From positions 1 to 43,254 of IMG/VR virus record IMGVR_UViG_3300029915_000061: 43,254 nucleotides of DNA, one strand, 5' to 3'. Shown here in pieces: positions 6,247 through 13,060 of the stretch (positions are counted from its first letter, which is position 1; every line of letters starts with the position of its first letter). Made by a program: the position numbers and the translations under genes. The notes beneath the pieces were generated by a model. The model was not told where the DNA came from. It worked only from the letters and a program-made list of their open reading frames with translations, and searched no databases. Origin of the DNA: a virus.

Positions 6247-6602
6247 AGATTCACCGACCAATCACGGGTGGATTTCAACCATTCGCCAAAGGTCATGTTG
6301 CAGTCGTTTTCCAAATACGCTTGGTATCGCCTCTTTGACCGACTGAGAACCGGAGGCTTAGGACTCGCCGCCTTCATCGCTGCGATTCCCGCCTCAGTCA
6401 CCGAGCAGTTGAAGTAGGGGAGCCAGGTTGTCGTCTCGTGCTGCTGCATGAGGCCTATAGCGATAAGTTCGCGGCAGTCCGGTTCGTCTCCTGCCCCTGC
6501 GCAGAAATGGTTGCGGGTGAACGGTCTGAATCCCTTTGGGGTTCTACTGTACTGGTCTACGCCGAGAGAGTGCTGGAGAATTTCTAGATGTCTTGGGGTC
6601 AT
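6243..6602 (-). CDS. Hypothetical early protein (119 aa)
   Basis: Start ATG 6602 (MTPRHLEILQHSLGVDQYSR), overlapping the previous TGA. The product looks like a small winged-helix or regulator-type protein: helix LEILQHSLGV, a loop with NHFCAGAGDEPDCRELIAIGL, then FNCSVTEAGIAAM, which is how many phage proteins describe a reading unit ending in a wing and helix. The tail (RSKRRYQAYLENDCNMTFGEW) is basic and aromatic. I have seen this layout in phage hypothetical proteins beginning TPKQLDLLRHALG, but no function is established to my knowledge. Confidence 0.7.
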   Translation of the reverse strand: MTPRHLEILQHSLGVDQYSRTPKGFRPFTRNHFCAGAGDEPDCRELIAIGLMQQHETTTWLPYFNCSVTEAGIAAMKAASPKPPVLSRSKRRYQAYLENDCNMTFGEWLKSTRDWSVNL

Positions 6603-6778
6603 GCGCTCACCCCCTCATCCATGCACTCTTGGCACTTGCGCGTGTGGACAGGTAGCTGGTCCTTCGCTGTCTGCGCCCACATCCCGTACAGGAATTTCAG
6701 CGCGTCACAGTCGGCAGCGCGACACCATCTCGTTGCGTCCGCGATGCACCGCTCGATTTCCTTGCGTGTCTTGCACAT
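6599..6778 (-). CDS. Small Cys-rich protein (59 aa)
   Basis: The start ATG 6778 overlaps the upstream TGA (TGATG) and follows GGAGG. A longer frame reaching 6862 only shadows the preceding gene. The product has scattered Cys (C2, C11, C19, C24) and a terminal CQEC pair, so it may bind zinc. The middle (ALKFLYGMWAQTAKDQL) is helical. Function unknown. Confidence 0.65.
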   Translation of the reverse strand: MCKTRKEIERCIADATRWCRAADCDALKFLYGMWAQTAKDQLPVHTRKCQECMDEGVSA

Positions 6779-6987
6779 CAGTTGGCCTCCTTCGGCGGGT
6801 CGGGCAGCGGCATCCAGTGGGTGAACATAGGTTCGTCGTAGATTCCGAAATCTGTAACCCAAGGGCCTCCGCGTTGATTCTTGTTAGGTTTTCGTCTGGC
6901 GACCATCCAAACTCGACCTTGGCACGTGCAAGCAAGTACGCGCACCTCGATTTCCGGCATCCTGTCCTTGCAGCTAATCCACTCCAT
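6778..6987 (-). CDS. DUF551 family protein
   Basis: About 69 aa. Start ATG 6987 overlaps the helicase stop (TGATG); a GTG one codon upstream at 6990 is also possible. The hallmark pattern of DUF551 is clear: MEWISCKDRMPE at the start, RVLACT, then TDFGIYDEP and the closing THWMPLPDPPKE. These proteins are common in phage early regions. Their function is not established. Here it is directly downstream of the replicative helicase. Confidence 0.85.
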   Translation of the reverse strand: MEWISCKDRMPEIEVRVLACTCQGRVWMVARRKPNKNQRGGPWVTDFGIYDEPMFTHWMPLPDPPKEAN

Positions 6988-8327
6988 CACTCTCTCCCCT
7001 CAAATGTCAGGTAGTCGCCCCTGAATCGCACGTTGACCGCTCCCACTGGCCCGAACCTCTGCTTGCCGATGATTATCTGGCCCTCGCCTGTAAACGCGTT
7101 CGTATCCGTGTCTACTGGCAGATAGGGCAGAATCACCCCATGCGCTGATTCCTCAAGTGTCCCCGACTCTTTCAGCCCGAACATATTGGGCCTCGCGTTG
7201 ATGTTGCGCCCCTCCGGTCGTGCCATCTGAGACAGTAGAACCGTCGTGACGTTGTACGCCTTGGCAAACTCCCTCAGTTGACCGGCAACCTCGGAAACTC
7301 TATCGCGTGGCTCCCGCTTGCCGCGCACCTTGATAATCTGCGCGTAGTCCACCACGAGCAGCTTGATTCCCAAATCCCTGTGCGCTCTGGTCGCATTGAA
7401 TATCAGGCGGTCAAGCTCAATTCCGCCAGTGTCGGAGATGTGCATAGGCAGCGTCTCAAGTATCCGCAGACCCTCCAGCAAATTCTGCTTATCCGCCAAG
7501 TTCATCAGGTACGGGTCGCGCACCTTCCACGCTGGCATTTCCTGAATCAAACACGCGGTAATGTCGTGCCATGATTCCTTCGTCATTTCTCCGGAATGGA
7601 CATAGGCGGGTGTTCCGCCCAATACCGTGTGCTTGACTACTTGCCGAGCTAGGGTCGTCTTGCCGCGTGAGGGAGGTGCGCCGATTATCCACAACTCACC
7701 CAAACGCATCCCGCCATTCGTCCAGGAATCCAGCTTGTCAATGCCGAACGGTATCAGGTCCGTGACCGTCTCAGGGTGCATCAGGCGGCGTTCCGCATCC
7801 TCGGCCATATCTGCGGCTGAGAAAACGTCCGGTTTGCCTGTGCCTGATTCATCCATGATGGCTGAGACTTCGCCGGCAAGCCATGTGCCTATCTGCAAGC
7901 CCGTCTCCGTCTGCTCGTAGGCTTTCGACTGTAGCAGCGTCCCTAGGTTCACCATGCGCCTGAGTGTCGCCTTGTCCCGCAAGATGCGGATGTAGTCGGC
8001 AATGACCACAGACCGGAACAGCCCTTCCGTGAGCGAGAACAGGAAACTCATTCCGCCGATGGTCTGCAATTCGTGGCGGTTGCTCAACTCGTTCGCCAGC
8101 GTCACCGTGTCCACCACTCCCTCGATAGACCGCATGGCGGCGAAGATGCGGCGGTGTGAATCAAGGCAGAAGTCGTCAGGCTGCAAAGAGTCCAGTTCGC
8201 ACAACCGCTCACAATCGAGCAGTACAGCCCCTAGAATCGTCTTCTCCGCGTCTAGGTTGGCAGGGAGGCATATTTCGCGCACCGATGGCTCTGGCGCGGC
8301 TTCCTGCATCATGTAGTCGTCAATCAC
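6987..8327 (-). CDS. DnaB-like replicative helicase
   Basis: A 446-aa product, GTG start at 8327 overlapping the previous stop (GTGA). Residues about 20-130 match the DnaB N-terminal helical domain (NLDAEKTILGAVLLD). The RecA-like C-terminal domain has Walker A GAPPSRGKTT (216-225), Walker B LLVVDYAQI (323-331), SQMARPEG (366-373) and the DnaB-typical GKQRFGPVG (421-429) near the arginine finger. It should be a hexameric 5'-3' helicase that opens the phage fork. Its loader candidate is directly upstream. No phage DNA polymerase was found, so the host replisome is probably recruited. Confidence 0.93.
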   Translation of the reverse strand: MIDDYMMQEAAPEPSVREICLPANLDAEKTILGAVLLDCERLCELDSLQPDDFCLDSHRRIFAAMRSIEGVVDTVTLANELSNRHELQTIGGMSFLFSLTEGLFRSVVIADYIRILRDKATLRRMVNLGTLLQSKAYEQTETGLQIGTWLAGEVSAIMDESGTGKPDVFSAADMAEDAERRLMHPETVTDLIPFGIDKLDSWTNGGMRLGELWIIGAPPSRGKTTLARQVVKHTVLGGTPAYVHSGEMTKESWHDITACLIQEMPAWKVRDPYLMNLADKQNLLEGLRILETLPMHISDTGGIELDRLIFNATRAHRDLGIKLLVVDYAQIIKVRGKREPRDRVSEVAGQLREFAKAYNVTTVLLSQMARPEGRNINARPNMFGLKESGTLEESAHGVILPYLPVDTDTNAFTGEGQIIIGKQRFGPVGAVNVRFRGDYLTFEGRE

Positions 8328-9166
8328 CGTCCCGCCTCTTTCCGCAGCCGCGCTTGCTCTGCCAGTTGCGCCTGCACGTCTAGCTGGTATTGCGATGGGG
8401 CAGTTGGTTGCGCGGGGAATAGGCTAGTTACATTCAGCGGCTTTCCGAATCTGTCCAGTGGACCAGCGGCATACCCGGTAACGCTCCCAATCCACCGGCT
8501 AGGGCGCTCAGTGTGGTTTACCTCAGACTTGAACCGATTCCGCAGAAACGCTGTGAACTGCTCAATCGTCGTATTCGGTGCCTGCCCAAGCCACATTCCC
8601 AACTGCTTGCCCTCCTGCGGTCCCCAAGGCATCTCGAGTCCCTGATTCTTAGAATCCCAATATCGTTGGATTGCTTCTTTGAATACCTGGTGCCTTGTGT
8701 CGCTCGAAGCCTTTGGCTTTCGAGAAGGCTTTTTAATAGAAAGTGAAACTGAAGATGAAGGGGTTGGTTTTTGCTTAACTAGGGTGGTTGGAATTTGGTT
8801 AAGCAAAACAGGATTTCCGCCCTTAGAACCTGCATCCGCACGTATTTTCCTCAGATATTCGTCCCTGACCATGCGCCGATTGATCACTGCCCCTGTCTCC
8901 TGCTCGCGGTCTGCTACGCCGTTGGTTAGGAGGGTGGTTAGGGTTTGGTTGAACATTTGGTTATCCAAACCGATAGCCCTCGCAATCATTTCATCGCTCA
9001 TAGCCTTACCATTCAGGACGAGAACGCCTCTTCGCTCAGAGTCGTGCATGAGCATGAGCATCTCAAACCACACCCCTCGGTCATGAAAGGAAAGGGACTG
9101 CACTCCCATATCCTTGCGCCAATCGCCGGGATAGAACTGCAATGCAGGTAACTTTTTGTCCTTCAT
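8324..9166 (-). CDS. Replication initiation protein / probable helicase loader
   Basis: A 280-aa product from ATG 9166, AAAGGTGAA upstream. The N terminus (LPALQFYPGDWRKD, then SFHDRGVWFEMLMLMH) is the conserved start of a phage/prophage replication family with a winged-helix fold (DUF1376-like). Residues about 80-120 would form the wing and recognition part (VINRRMVRDEYLRKIRADAG). A low-complexity linker around 130-155 leads to a C-terminal helical domain (WIGSVTGYAAGPLDRFG). Its overlap with the DnaB-like gene supports origin recognition or helicase loading; that specific role is inferred. Confidence 0.8.
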   Translation of the reverse strand: MKDKKLPALQFYPGDWRKDMGVQSLSFHDRGVWFEMLMLMHDSERRGVLVLNGKAMSDEMIARAIGLDNQMFNQTLTTLLTNGVADREQETGAVINRRMVRDEYLRKIRADAGSKGGNPVLLNQIPTTLVKQKPTPSSSVSLSIKKPSRKPKASSDTRHQVFKEAIQRYWDSKNQGLEMPWGPQEGKQLGMWLGQAPNTTIEQFTAFLRNRFKSEVNHTERPSRWIGSVTGYAAGPLDRFGKPLNVTSLFPAQPTAPSQYQLDVQAQLAEQARLRKEAGR

Positions 9167-9170
9167 GGAT

Positions 9171-9263
9171 TCACCTTTTACCCCTTACCTGCGCTCTAGT
9201 TTGGGGGACGGGGGGCGGTGAAACCCCCCATCTGACCTCGCTTGAGCAGCGGGTGCGGCTCAT
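9171..9263 (-). CDS. Possible 30-aa basic peptide upstream of the replication gene
   Basis: The frame ATG 9263 to TGA 9171 has a strong AGGAGG nine bases upstream and ends four bases before the replication gene ATG. The peptide is basic with a Pro run (MSRTRCSSEV... SPPPVP ...RGKR). The G/C-rich runs inside (GGGGGG and CCCCCC) can pair, so the segment might also act as structured leader RNA. The ribosome site favours translation; the sequence has no family. Confidence 0.4.
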   Translation of the reverse strand: MSRTRCSSEVRWGVSPPPVPQTRAQVRGKR

Positions 9264-9299
9264 GACTTCCGCCCTCCTAGTGTACCGCGCAGTTCCCGC

Positions 9300-9539
9300 C
9301 TACGCAAGCGGCAGTTTGCCCTGTTGCGGTTGCGGTTCGCGGTGGTTCCACTGAGATATTGCCTCGGCTTCGTCAGACCAGCCTTCATTCTTGCATCCAC
9401 AGTTCATGCACTCGGCGGCCCAACGATTGCGGAAGGATGATGACTGTCTTCGCTCTTTCCACACTTTAACGCCATACTTCTCTGGCTCTCTTCCCCCAGC
9501 ATTCCCGCAGAACGGGCAAGGTTTCAAATCTTCTCTCAT
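9300..9539 (-). CDS. Lar-like restriction alleviation protein
   Basis: A 79-aa product from ATG 9539, overlapping the upstream stop (ATGA) with GGAGG. It has the Lar-family signature: LKPCPFCGNAGG (C8, C11), a spacer with VKVWK, then CMNCGCKNEGW (C44, C47), then EAEAISQWN (residues 58-65). Lar of prophage Rac relieves EcoK restriction by modulating the type I enzyme. Family members are widespread zinc-ribbon proteins and most are untested. With the methyltransferase and dpdA-like gene it fits an anti-restriction set. Confidence 0.8.
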   Translation of the reverse strand: MREDLKPCPFCGNAGGREPEKYGVKVWKERRQSSSFRNRWAAECMNCGCKNEGWSDEAEAISQWNHREPQPQQGKLPLA

Positions 9540-10024
9540 CTCTTCCTCCCAATAGCGCATCCCATGCGCTCTTTGTGCTCCTGCCAGTTCGAGACAGGAG
9601 CGTGACAGGTCGGGCACCAGGTTAGCCGCCCGACGATTTCGCAAACACGCTCTGGTGGATCCGATTTCACGCGCCACACTTCGGGCTTGACCTGCACAGG
9701 CTTCGGTTTCTTCGTTCGCGCAAAGCTCAGTCGCTCACGTTCCCCGTGGTGCTTGACGACGTGGTAGGTGGTGCCGAGCGTCTCCGCAATCTGTTGGCAG
9801 GTCTGTTTGCCCAGCAGTGACCGGAGCTTCGCTTCTCGTGCGGGAGTCCAAACGAACTCAAACGACCCGTATTTGATTTTTGCGCGTGTCATCTTGCACT
9901 GGACTTGAAAGAATGTCCGGCCGAGGTGCTCGGCCATCTGGTGAAGGGTGAGCGTCCTCGCGTTGGTGCGGAGGTAGGCTACATCGGACGCGGGCCACTT
10001 GCGCCGCTGGGGTGCGCTACTCAT
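9536..10024 (-). CDS. Tandem-HTH DNA-binding protein with C-terminal zinc finger
   Basis: A 162-aa product from ATG 10024 (MSSAPQRRKWPASD), with GGAGG seven bases upstream. Two homeodomain/SANT-like units follow one another: DVAYLRTNARTLTLHQMAEHL and, after VWTPAREAKLRSLLG, QQIAETLGTTYHVVKHHG. The C terminus has CPTCHAPVSNWQEHKERMGC, a CxxC...H...C knuckle. A double HTH plus a zinc finger suggests a sequence-specific regulator, for example of middle or late genes. The target is unknown. Confidence 0.75.
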   Translation of the reverse strand: MSSAPQRRKWPASDVAYLRTNARTLTLHQMAEHLGRTFFQVQCKMTRAKIKYGSFEFVWTPAREAKLRSLLGKQTCQQIAETLGTTYHVVKHHGERERLSFARTKKPKPVQVKPEVWRVKSDPPERVCEIVGRLTWCPTCHAPVSNWQEHKERMGCAIGRKR

Positions 10025-10124
10025 CGCCGTCCCTCCGCAAGTCCCAAACCGCGTAGAGAATCGCCATTGCAACTGCGAACCCCATAAAAATCCATTCGCT
10101 CGCCGTCGGCATCATTTCGCTCAT
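10017..10124 (-). CDS. 35-aa single-pass membrane protein
   Basis: The frame ATG 10124 to TAG 10017 overlaps the upstream gene by ATGA and the downstream gene by eight bases; AGGAGACGCT precedes it. Residues 9-27 (SEWIFMGFAVAMAILYAVW) form one transmembrane helix, followed by DLRRDGDE. Tight coupling on both sides supports a real gene. Such small early membrane peptides often target host envelope or defence functions; none is shown here. Confidence 0.6.
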   Translation of the reverse strand: MSEMMPTASEWIFMGFAVAMAILYAVWDLRRDGDE

Positions 10125-10705
10125 AGCGTCTCCTGTTCATCGCGCTCGGTAATCATGCGGTTCAGCGCGTCCAGAATCTCGCCTTGCGGTTTGCCCTTGC
10201 GCTCCTCAAGAAACGCCCCACGCTCAACAATCGTCATGCCAAGAATCTCGAACGCAGTAGTGATCCGCGGGTCTACAGAGGCCACTGGCGCGGTCGGTTG
10301 ACGTACCGAGTGCAAGACCATCTCCAGAGCCTTATTGCGGCCTTGTGGCACCGTTATCGGCATATCCTCCACAAGTTCAGGACTTCCCCAAATGCGGAGG
10401 CAGTCCACATCAGCGCGCCCAAACTTGCAAGTGGTCCCATACCATGTGACCTTCTTGCCAATCCAGTCGTGCGGGTTGTTGCCGAACATCCGACGAAGAC
10501 AGAATCCGTTTGTCTTTGGGCAGACGTACTCCAGTGGCCGCTCCGCAAAGCTGATAACGACCTTGGATGCCGTCTTGTTGTTCTCGCCCACCAAATCCTC
10601 AATTTTGATGTCCTTGATGGTCAGCGTGACTTTCTTCCCCTTGAGCATATCCGCCTTGAGGAAGCGGCCTGGGTACAGTTCCGAGTATGTATCAGGTAGT
10701 GGCAT
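10121..10705 (-). CDS. Recombination-associated protein next to exonuclease (possible ssDNA-binding)
   Basis: A 194-aa product from ATG 10705, overlapping the exonuclease stop (TAATG), GGAG upstream. Residues about 10-120 look like a beta-rich domain: KGKKVTLTIKDIKIEDLVGE, then KVVISFAERP, then WIGKKVTWYGT, then DVDCLRIW. I recognise this build from phage genes that pair with RecE- or YqaJ-type nucleases. It is compatible with an OB-fold ssDNA-binding protein, but I cannot show that. The last 60 residues (ITTAFEILGMTIVERGAF) are helical and charged. Confidence 0.7.
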   Translation of the reverse strand: MPLPDTYSELYPGRFLKADMLKGKKVTLTIKDIKIEDLVGENNKTASKVVISFAERPLEYVCPKTNGFCLRRMFGNNPHDWIGKKVTWYGTTCKFGRADVDCLRIWGSPELVEDMPITVPQGRNKALEMVLHSVRQPTAPVASVDPRITTAFEILGMTIVERGAFLEERKGKPQGEILDALNRMITERDEQETL

Positions 10706-11550
10706 TATTCGTCTCCTTCGTCGTAGGTGAGGTCGGCCAAGTCTTCCGCGCTCGTGTAGGCATAAGCGGGGAGAACGAGGTCCGATTCTTCGGGTTGCGT
10801 GGGGGGCCAGGTGTTCGTCTTCTCGCACTCAGCCAACAACTTTACCAGCGCGTCCAAATCCTCAAGCCCTTGTAGGAGCACATCAGGAGTCAGACGGTAG
10901 ACCGCGCACTCGTGCGGTGGCTTCGGTTCAACAGCTACGAACTTGAACTTGGGGCGAATCCCCGTCAATGCTTCGTAGCCGCTCGAATAGATGGCTGCTT
11001 TGATGTGGTAGTTCAGCGCGTAGGCCTGACCGCCGAACTTGAAGGAGATGCAGGACCGCGCTGATTTCAGGTCCACAATCGTGTGAGCGGATGGTATCAG
11101 CTTGTCTAGCCGTCCCTTGAACCTGCGCCCGCTTACCTTGTCAGTCCAGACCATCGTGTACTCGGTCGTTCCCTTCGCGCTCAGGTACTTCCACGCATCG
11201 GGACTCCTACGCACAGACACAACTTGACCCACCATGAAATCCCGTTCTGCTTTGGTGAGAATCATCTTGCCGACGTTCGCTGCTTGGAACTCGTCCCACA
11301 CCTTGCCGCGTCTTACGTTCTGCCCCTCAACCTCGCCGTACACAGCGAAGTCGCCTACGCGATCAGGTTCCAGAATCATGCGGTGAGTAGCGGTGCCGAG
11401 AATCATCGCGTCTGTGGGCGGTTGCGGGTTCTCCTTTGCCCACTTGTAATACATCGGTGAGCGGCGAAGATGCACCAGCGACGATCCGTTCAGCGCGTCA
11501 ATCGCTTGGTATTCCTCGAAACTCATATCAGCGTAAAATCCGTCCTTCAT
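10705..11550 (-). CDS. RecE-like PD-(D/E)XK exonuclease
   Basis: A 281-aa product from ATG 11550 (MKDGFYADMSFEEY), AAAGGAGAG upstream. Core motifs match the RecE C-terminal / PDDEXK_1-type phage exonucleases: GTATHRMILEP (His56, Glu61), FKGRLDKLIP (Asp149), IVDLKSAR (Asp160, Lys162), then YHIKAAIYSSG, where the usual Gln before AA is Lys. It should resect double-stranded ends 5'-3' for single-strand annealing with its neighbour. The start is chosen by the ATGA overlap with the gene upstream. Confidence 0.87.
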   Translation of the reverse strand: MKDGFYADMSFEEYQAIDALNGSSLVHLRRSPMYYKWAKENPQPPTDAMILGTATHRMILEPDRVGDFAVYGEVEGQNVRRGKVWDEFQAANVGKMILTKAERDFMVGQVVSVRRSPDAWKYLSAKGTTEYTMVWTDKVSGRRFKGRLDKLIPSAHTIVDLKSARSCISFKFGGQAYALNYHIKAAIYSSGYEALTGIRPKFKFVAVEPKPPHECAVYRLTPDVLLQGLEDLDALVKLLAECEKTNTWPPTQPEESDLVLPAYAYTSAEDLADLTYDEGDE

Positions 11551-11726
11551 GCTCTCTCCTTTGTCTTCTTGCTCAGCCATGCCCACTCACGCGGGTCCAG
11601 CATGGCGGCAAGGTTAAGCTGGTCTTGAGTTGAGGCACACGCGGGGCAGACCTTTTGGCTGTCGCTCACGGTGTCGCAGTTGACGCAGACCCACGCCTTA
11701 TCCAGCGGGATGTGAGTGGATTGCAT
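11547..11726 (-). CDS. Small zinc-ribbon protein (59 aa)
   Basis: Start ATG 11726, overlapping the upstream TAA (TAATG), with a G-run ribosome site very close; an in-frame Met four codons upstream is less likely. CVNCDTVSDSQKVCPACAS gives two CxxC pairs (residues about 14/17 and 27/30), a rubredoxin-like zinc ribbon. The C-terminal half (AAMLDPREWAWLSKK) is helical. It sits directly before the exonuclease and could be its regulator or a general nucleic-acid binder; unknown. Confidence 0.7.
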   Translation of the reverse strand: MQSTHIPLDKAWVCVNCDTVSDSQKVCPACASTQDQLNLAAMLDPREWAWLSKKTKERA

Positions 11727-12073
11727 TACTCCCCCCATAGCATCTCCGCAACCGTAGGCGTGGGCAGAACGTAGTCCACGGTTTCAGTCAGCGTGGTGAA
11801 CTTGATGAGGGTGGATGTGTCCAGGAAGCCGAGCATCTCCACCTTTGCGCCAAACTCGATGAGGAACGTCTCCTTGTCCTTCTTGCGGATGGTCACCTCA
11901 GCCTCAGCAGCAGCGTTCACCAAAAGCTGCGCTGGTGCGTAGTGGCTGTAGTCGAAGTGGTAAACCGTGGCTCCGGTTGGAATCGAAAGCTCGGTGTGCT
12001 TCTCGATGAACGTCGCTACCCTGCGAAGCTCTGCCGCGAACTCTGCGTGACTCTGTGCTCTCTCAGTTGCCAT
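11726..12073 (-). CDS. Hypothetical early protein (115 aa)
   Basis: Start ATG 12073 with AAAGGGG upstream; it overlaps the repressor-like gene by 11 bases. The sequence has an N-terminal helix (SHAEFAAELRRVATFIEKH), a beta-rich middle (ATVYHFDYSHYAPAQLLVN) and ends PTVAEMLWGE. No catalytic or metal motif is seen. As the first gene after the putative repressor it may be made early. Function unknown. Confidence 0.7.
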   Translation of the reverse strand: MATERAQSHAEFAAELRRVATFIEKHTELSIPTGATVYHFDYSHYAPAQLLVNAAAEAEVTIRKKDKETFLIEFGAKVEMLGFLDTSTLIKFTTLTETVDYVLPTPTVAEMLWGE

Positions 12074-12305
12074 TTGAATCCCCTTTCTTCGGTGCTGCTG
12101 GTTGCGGGATGCGTACCCAGCGGTCAGGAACCTTGCGGAATCCCAATCGCGTAGCCAGTCCCTCGGTGACAGGTCGCCGTCCGTTCATGACATCATTGAC
12201 GAATTGCGGAGAGAATCCCACATCGCCTGCGACCTTGCGCTGAGACTTTGATTTAACTTTCGTCTCCAGAATCCCCACTAGATGCGCGGTTGAATATGTC
12301 TTCAT
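12063..12305 (-). CDS. XRE-type HTH regulator, repressor candidate
   Basis: An 80-aa product if started at ATG 12305 (MKTYSTAHLVGIL); longer frames to 12323 or 12392 lack ribosome sites too. Residues about 20-58 form an XRE HTH: KSQRKVAGDVGFSPQFVNDVMNGRRPVTEGLATRLGF. Its C-terminal tail (RIPQPAAPKKGDSNGN) is short, so it lacks a LexA-like cleavage domain. There is no Shine-Dalgarno, and a TTGACC/TATCTT promoter puts the predicted transcript start at or next to the ATG, as with leaderless cI of lambda. It probably controls this divergent region. Known CI or Cro equivalence is not shown. Confidence 0.75.
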   Translation of the reverse strand: MKTYSTAHLVGILETKVKSKSQRKVAGDVGFSPQFVNDVMNGRRPVTEGLATRLGFRKVPDRWVRIPQPAAPKKGDSNGN

Positions 12306-12341
12306 GTGAAGAAGATAGCGCATCCGCTGATTAGCGGTCAA
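12306..12341 (-). promoter_or_regulatory. Promoter for the repressor-like gene, probably giving a leaderless mRNA
   Basis: Minus strand: -35 TTGACC (12341-12336), an 18-bp spacer, then -10 TATCTT (12317-12312). Six bases separate the -10 from ATG 12305, so initiation would fall on the start codon. The spacer holds the inverted repeat CCGCT-N4-AGCGG, in a place where a bound protein would block polymerase. Confidence 0.5.
12324..12337. promoter_or_regulatory. Candidate operator (inverted repeat)
   Basis: CCGCT-GATT-AGCGG is a 5-bp-arm inverted repeat lying between the -35 and -10 of the minus promoter. On the minus strand it contains GCTAATCAGCG, an 11-base word that recurs on the plus strand at 16776-16786, just upstream of the terS promoter. 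Confidence 0.45.
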
Positions 12342-12356
12342 GAGTAAATCGCAATA

Positions 12357-12375
12357 ATTCTGTGAATATTCTGTG
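12357..12375 (+). promoter_or_regulatory. Direct-repeat element CTGTG-N6-CTGTG
   Basis: ATTCTGTG occurs at 12357-12364 and again at 12368-12375, an 11-bp period, so both copies would face the same side of the helix. The same CTGTG-N6-CTGTG spacing appears in the other control region at 16539-16554. Likely a protein-binding site; which regulator uses it is unknown. Confidence 0.4.
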
Positions 12376-12411
12376 GAAAACTTTTCAGGCAATGTTTACG
12401 CTTTCGTGCGC

Positions 12412-12666
12412 ATGGTCTTAATTGCACTACATGGCGGAATCGTATGCGTTACGGTCACTCAGGAGGTACGACTCATATACGAATCACACATCCTGGCCTA
12501 CCTCGAACGCATCGCAACCGATGTAGCCAATCTCAGGCGCGACCTGGACACCGATCGACGCGACGCGAACGCTGCAAACCAGTTAGCCATTTCCCAGCTT
12601 GCGAAACTCCCCCCAGCGCAAGCGGGAGCCGGGTTCGCCAGCCGCCGCGCGCCGATGCCTTCTTGA
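12412..12666 (+). CDS. Short plus-strand helical protein in the control region; start uncertain
   Basis: The frame runs from GTG 12373 or ATG 12412 to TGA 12666 (84 aa from 12412). The coding-like part starts at about codon 22 (IYESHILAYLERIATDVANL), a charged coiled coil followed by an Ala/Pro-rich tail. Neither the ATG nor the GTG has a ribosome site. The only strong Shine-Dalgarno (AGGAGG, 12461-12466) is eight bases before an ATA codon at 12475. The gene is isolated on the plus strand between minus-strand blocks, where a cro-like or early regulator would be expected, but no HTH is seen. Confidence 0.5.
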   Translation: MVLIALHGGIVCVTVTQEVRLIYESHILAYLERIATDVANLRRDLDTDRRDANAANQLAISQLAKLPPAQAGAGFASRRAPMPS

Positions 12667-12712
12667 TTGGTTGATTAGTTGGGGAATTATATACTTGACT
12701 CCCTTTCATCGT

Positions 12713-13060
12713 CTAGCGCCTCCATCCAGACCCGGCGCGGTCAGTTTCACGCACTTCTATGGCTGTGAGAAAAAGTTCGCTTAGGTTTTCGCGGAGGTAC
12801 TCGACGATATGCTCACATGTGGGATTTTCAAGGCCGGGAAGTTCATTGAGGGGCTGATGGTCCAAGCCAAGGATTATAGGATCAGCAATCGCCTTCACTT
12901 CGGCATAGTCGATAATCCAGCCAACCTCGTTCACTTCGCCAGACACCTCAAGGCGAATCTGGTAGCGATGGCCGTGAAGCCTATGGCACTTGTGATCTGT
13001 TGGCACTTTGGGGAGCCAATGGGCACAGTCGATTGAATACTCAAGGAAGATGTACTGCAT
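12713..13060 (-). CDS. queD: QueD-like 6-carboxytetrahydropterin synthase
   Basis: A 115-aa product from ATG 13060 (MQYIFLEYSIDCAHW) with GGAGG upstream; the longer frame to 13327 runs inside the neighbour. Zinc ligands are His14, His29 and His31, and CHRLHGHRY carries catalytic Cys25. DYAEVK (51-56), LDHQPLN (67-72) with Asp68/His69, NPTCEHI and the late Glu of IEVRET complete the family pattern. It makes 6-carboxy-tetrahydropterin from dihydroneopterin triphosphate, the first dedicated step to preQ0. It overlaps the dpdA-like gene by 20 bases. FolE, QueE and QueC are not in the window, so the host must supply those steps. Confidence 0.92.
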   Translation of the reverse strand: MQYIFLEYSIDCAHWLPKVPTDHKCHRLHGHRYQIRLEVSGEVNEVGWIIDYAEVKAIADPIILGLDHQPLNELPGLENPTCEHIVEYLRENLSELFLTAIEVRETDRAGSGWRR

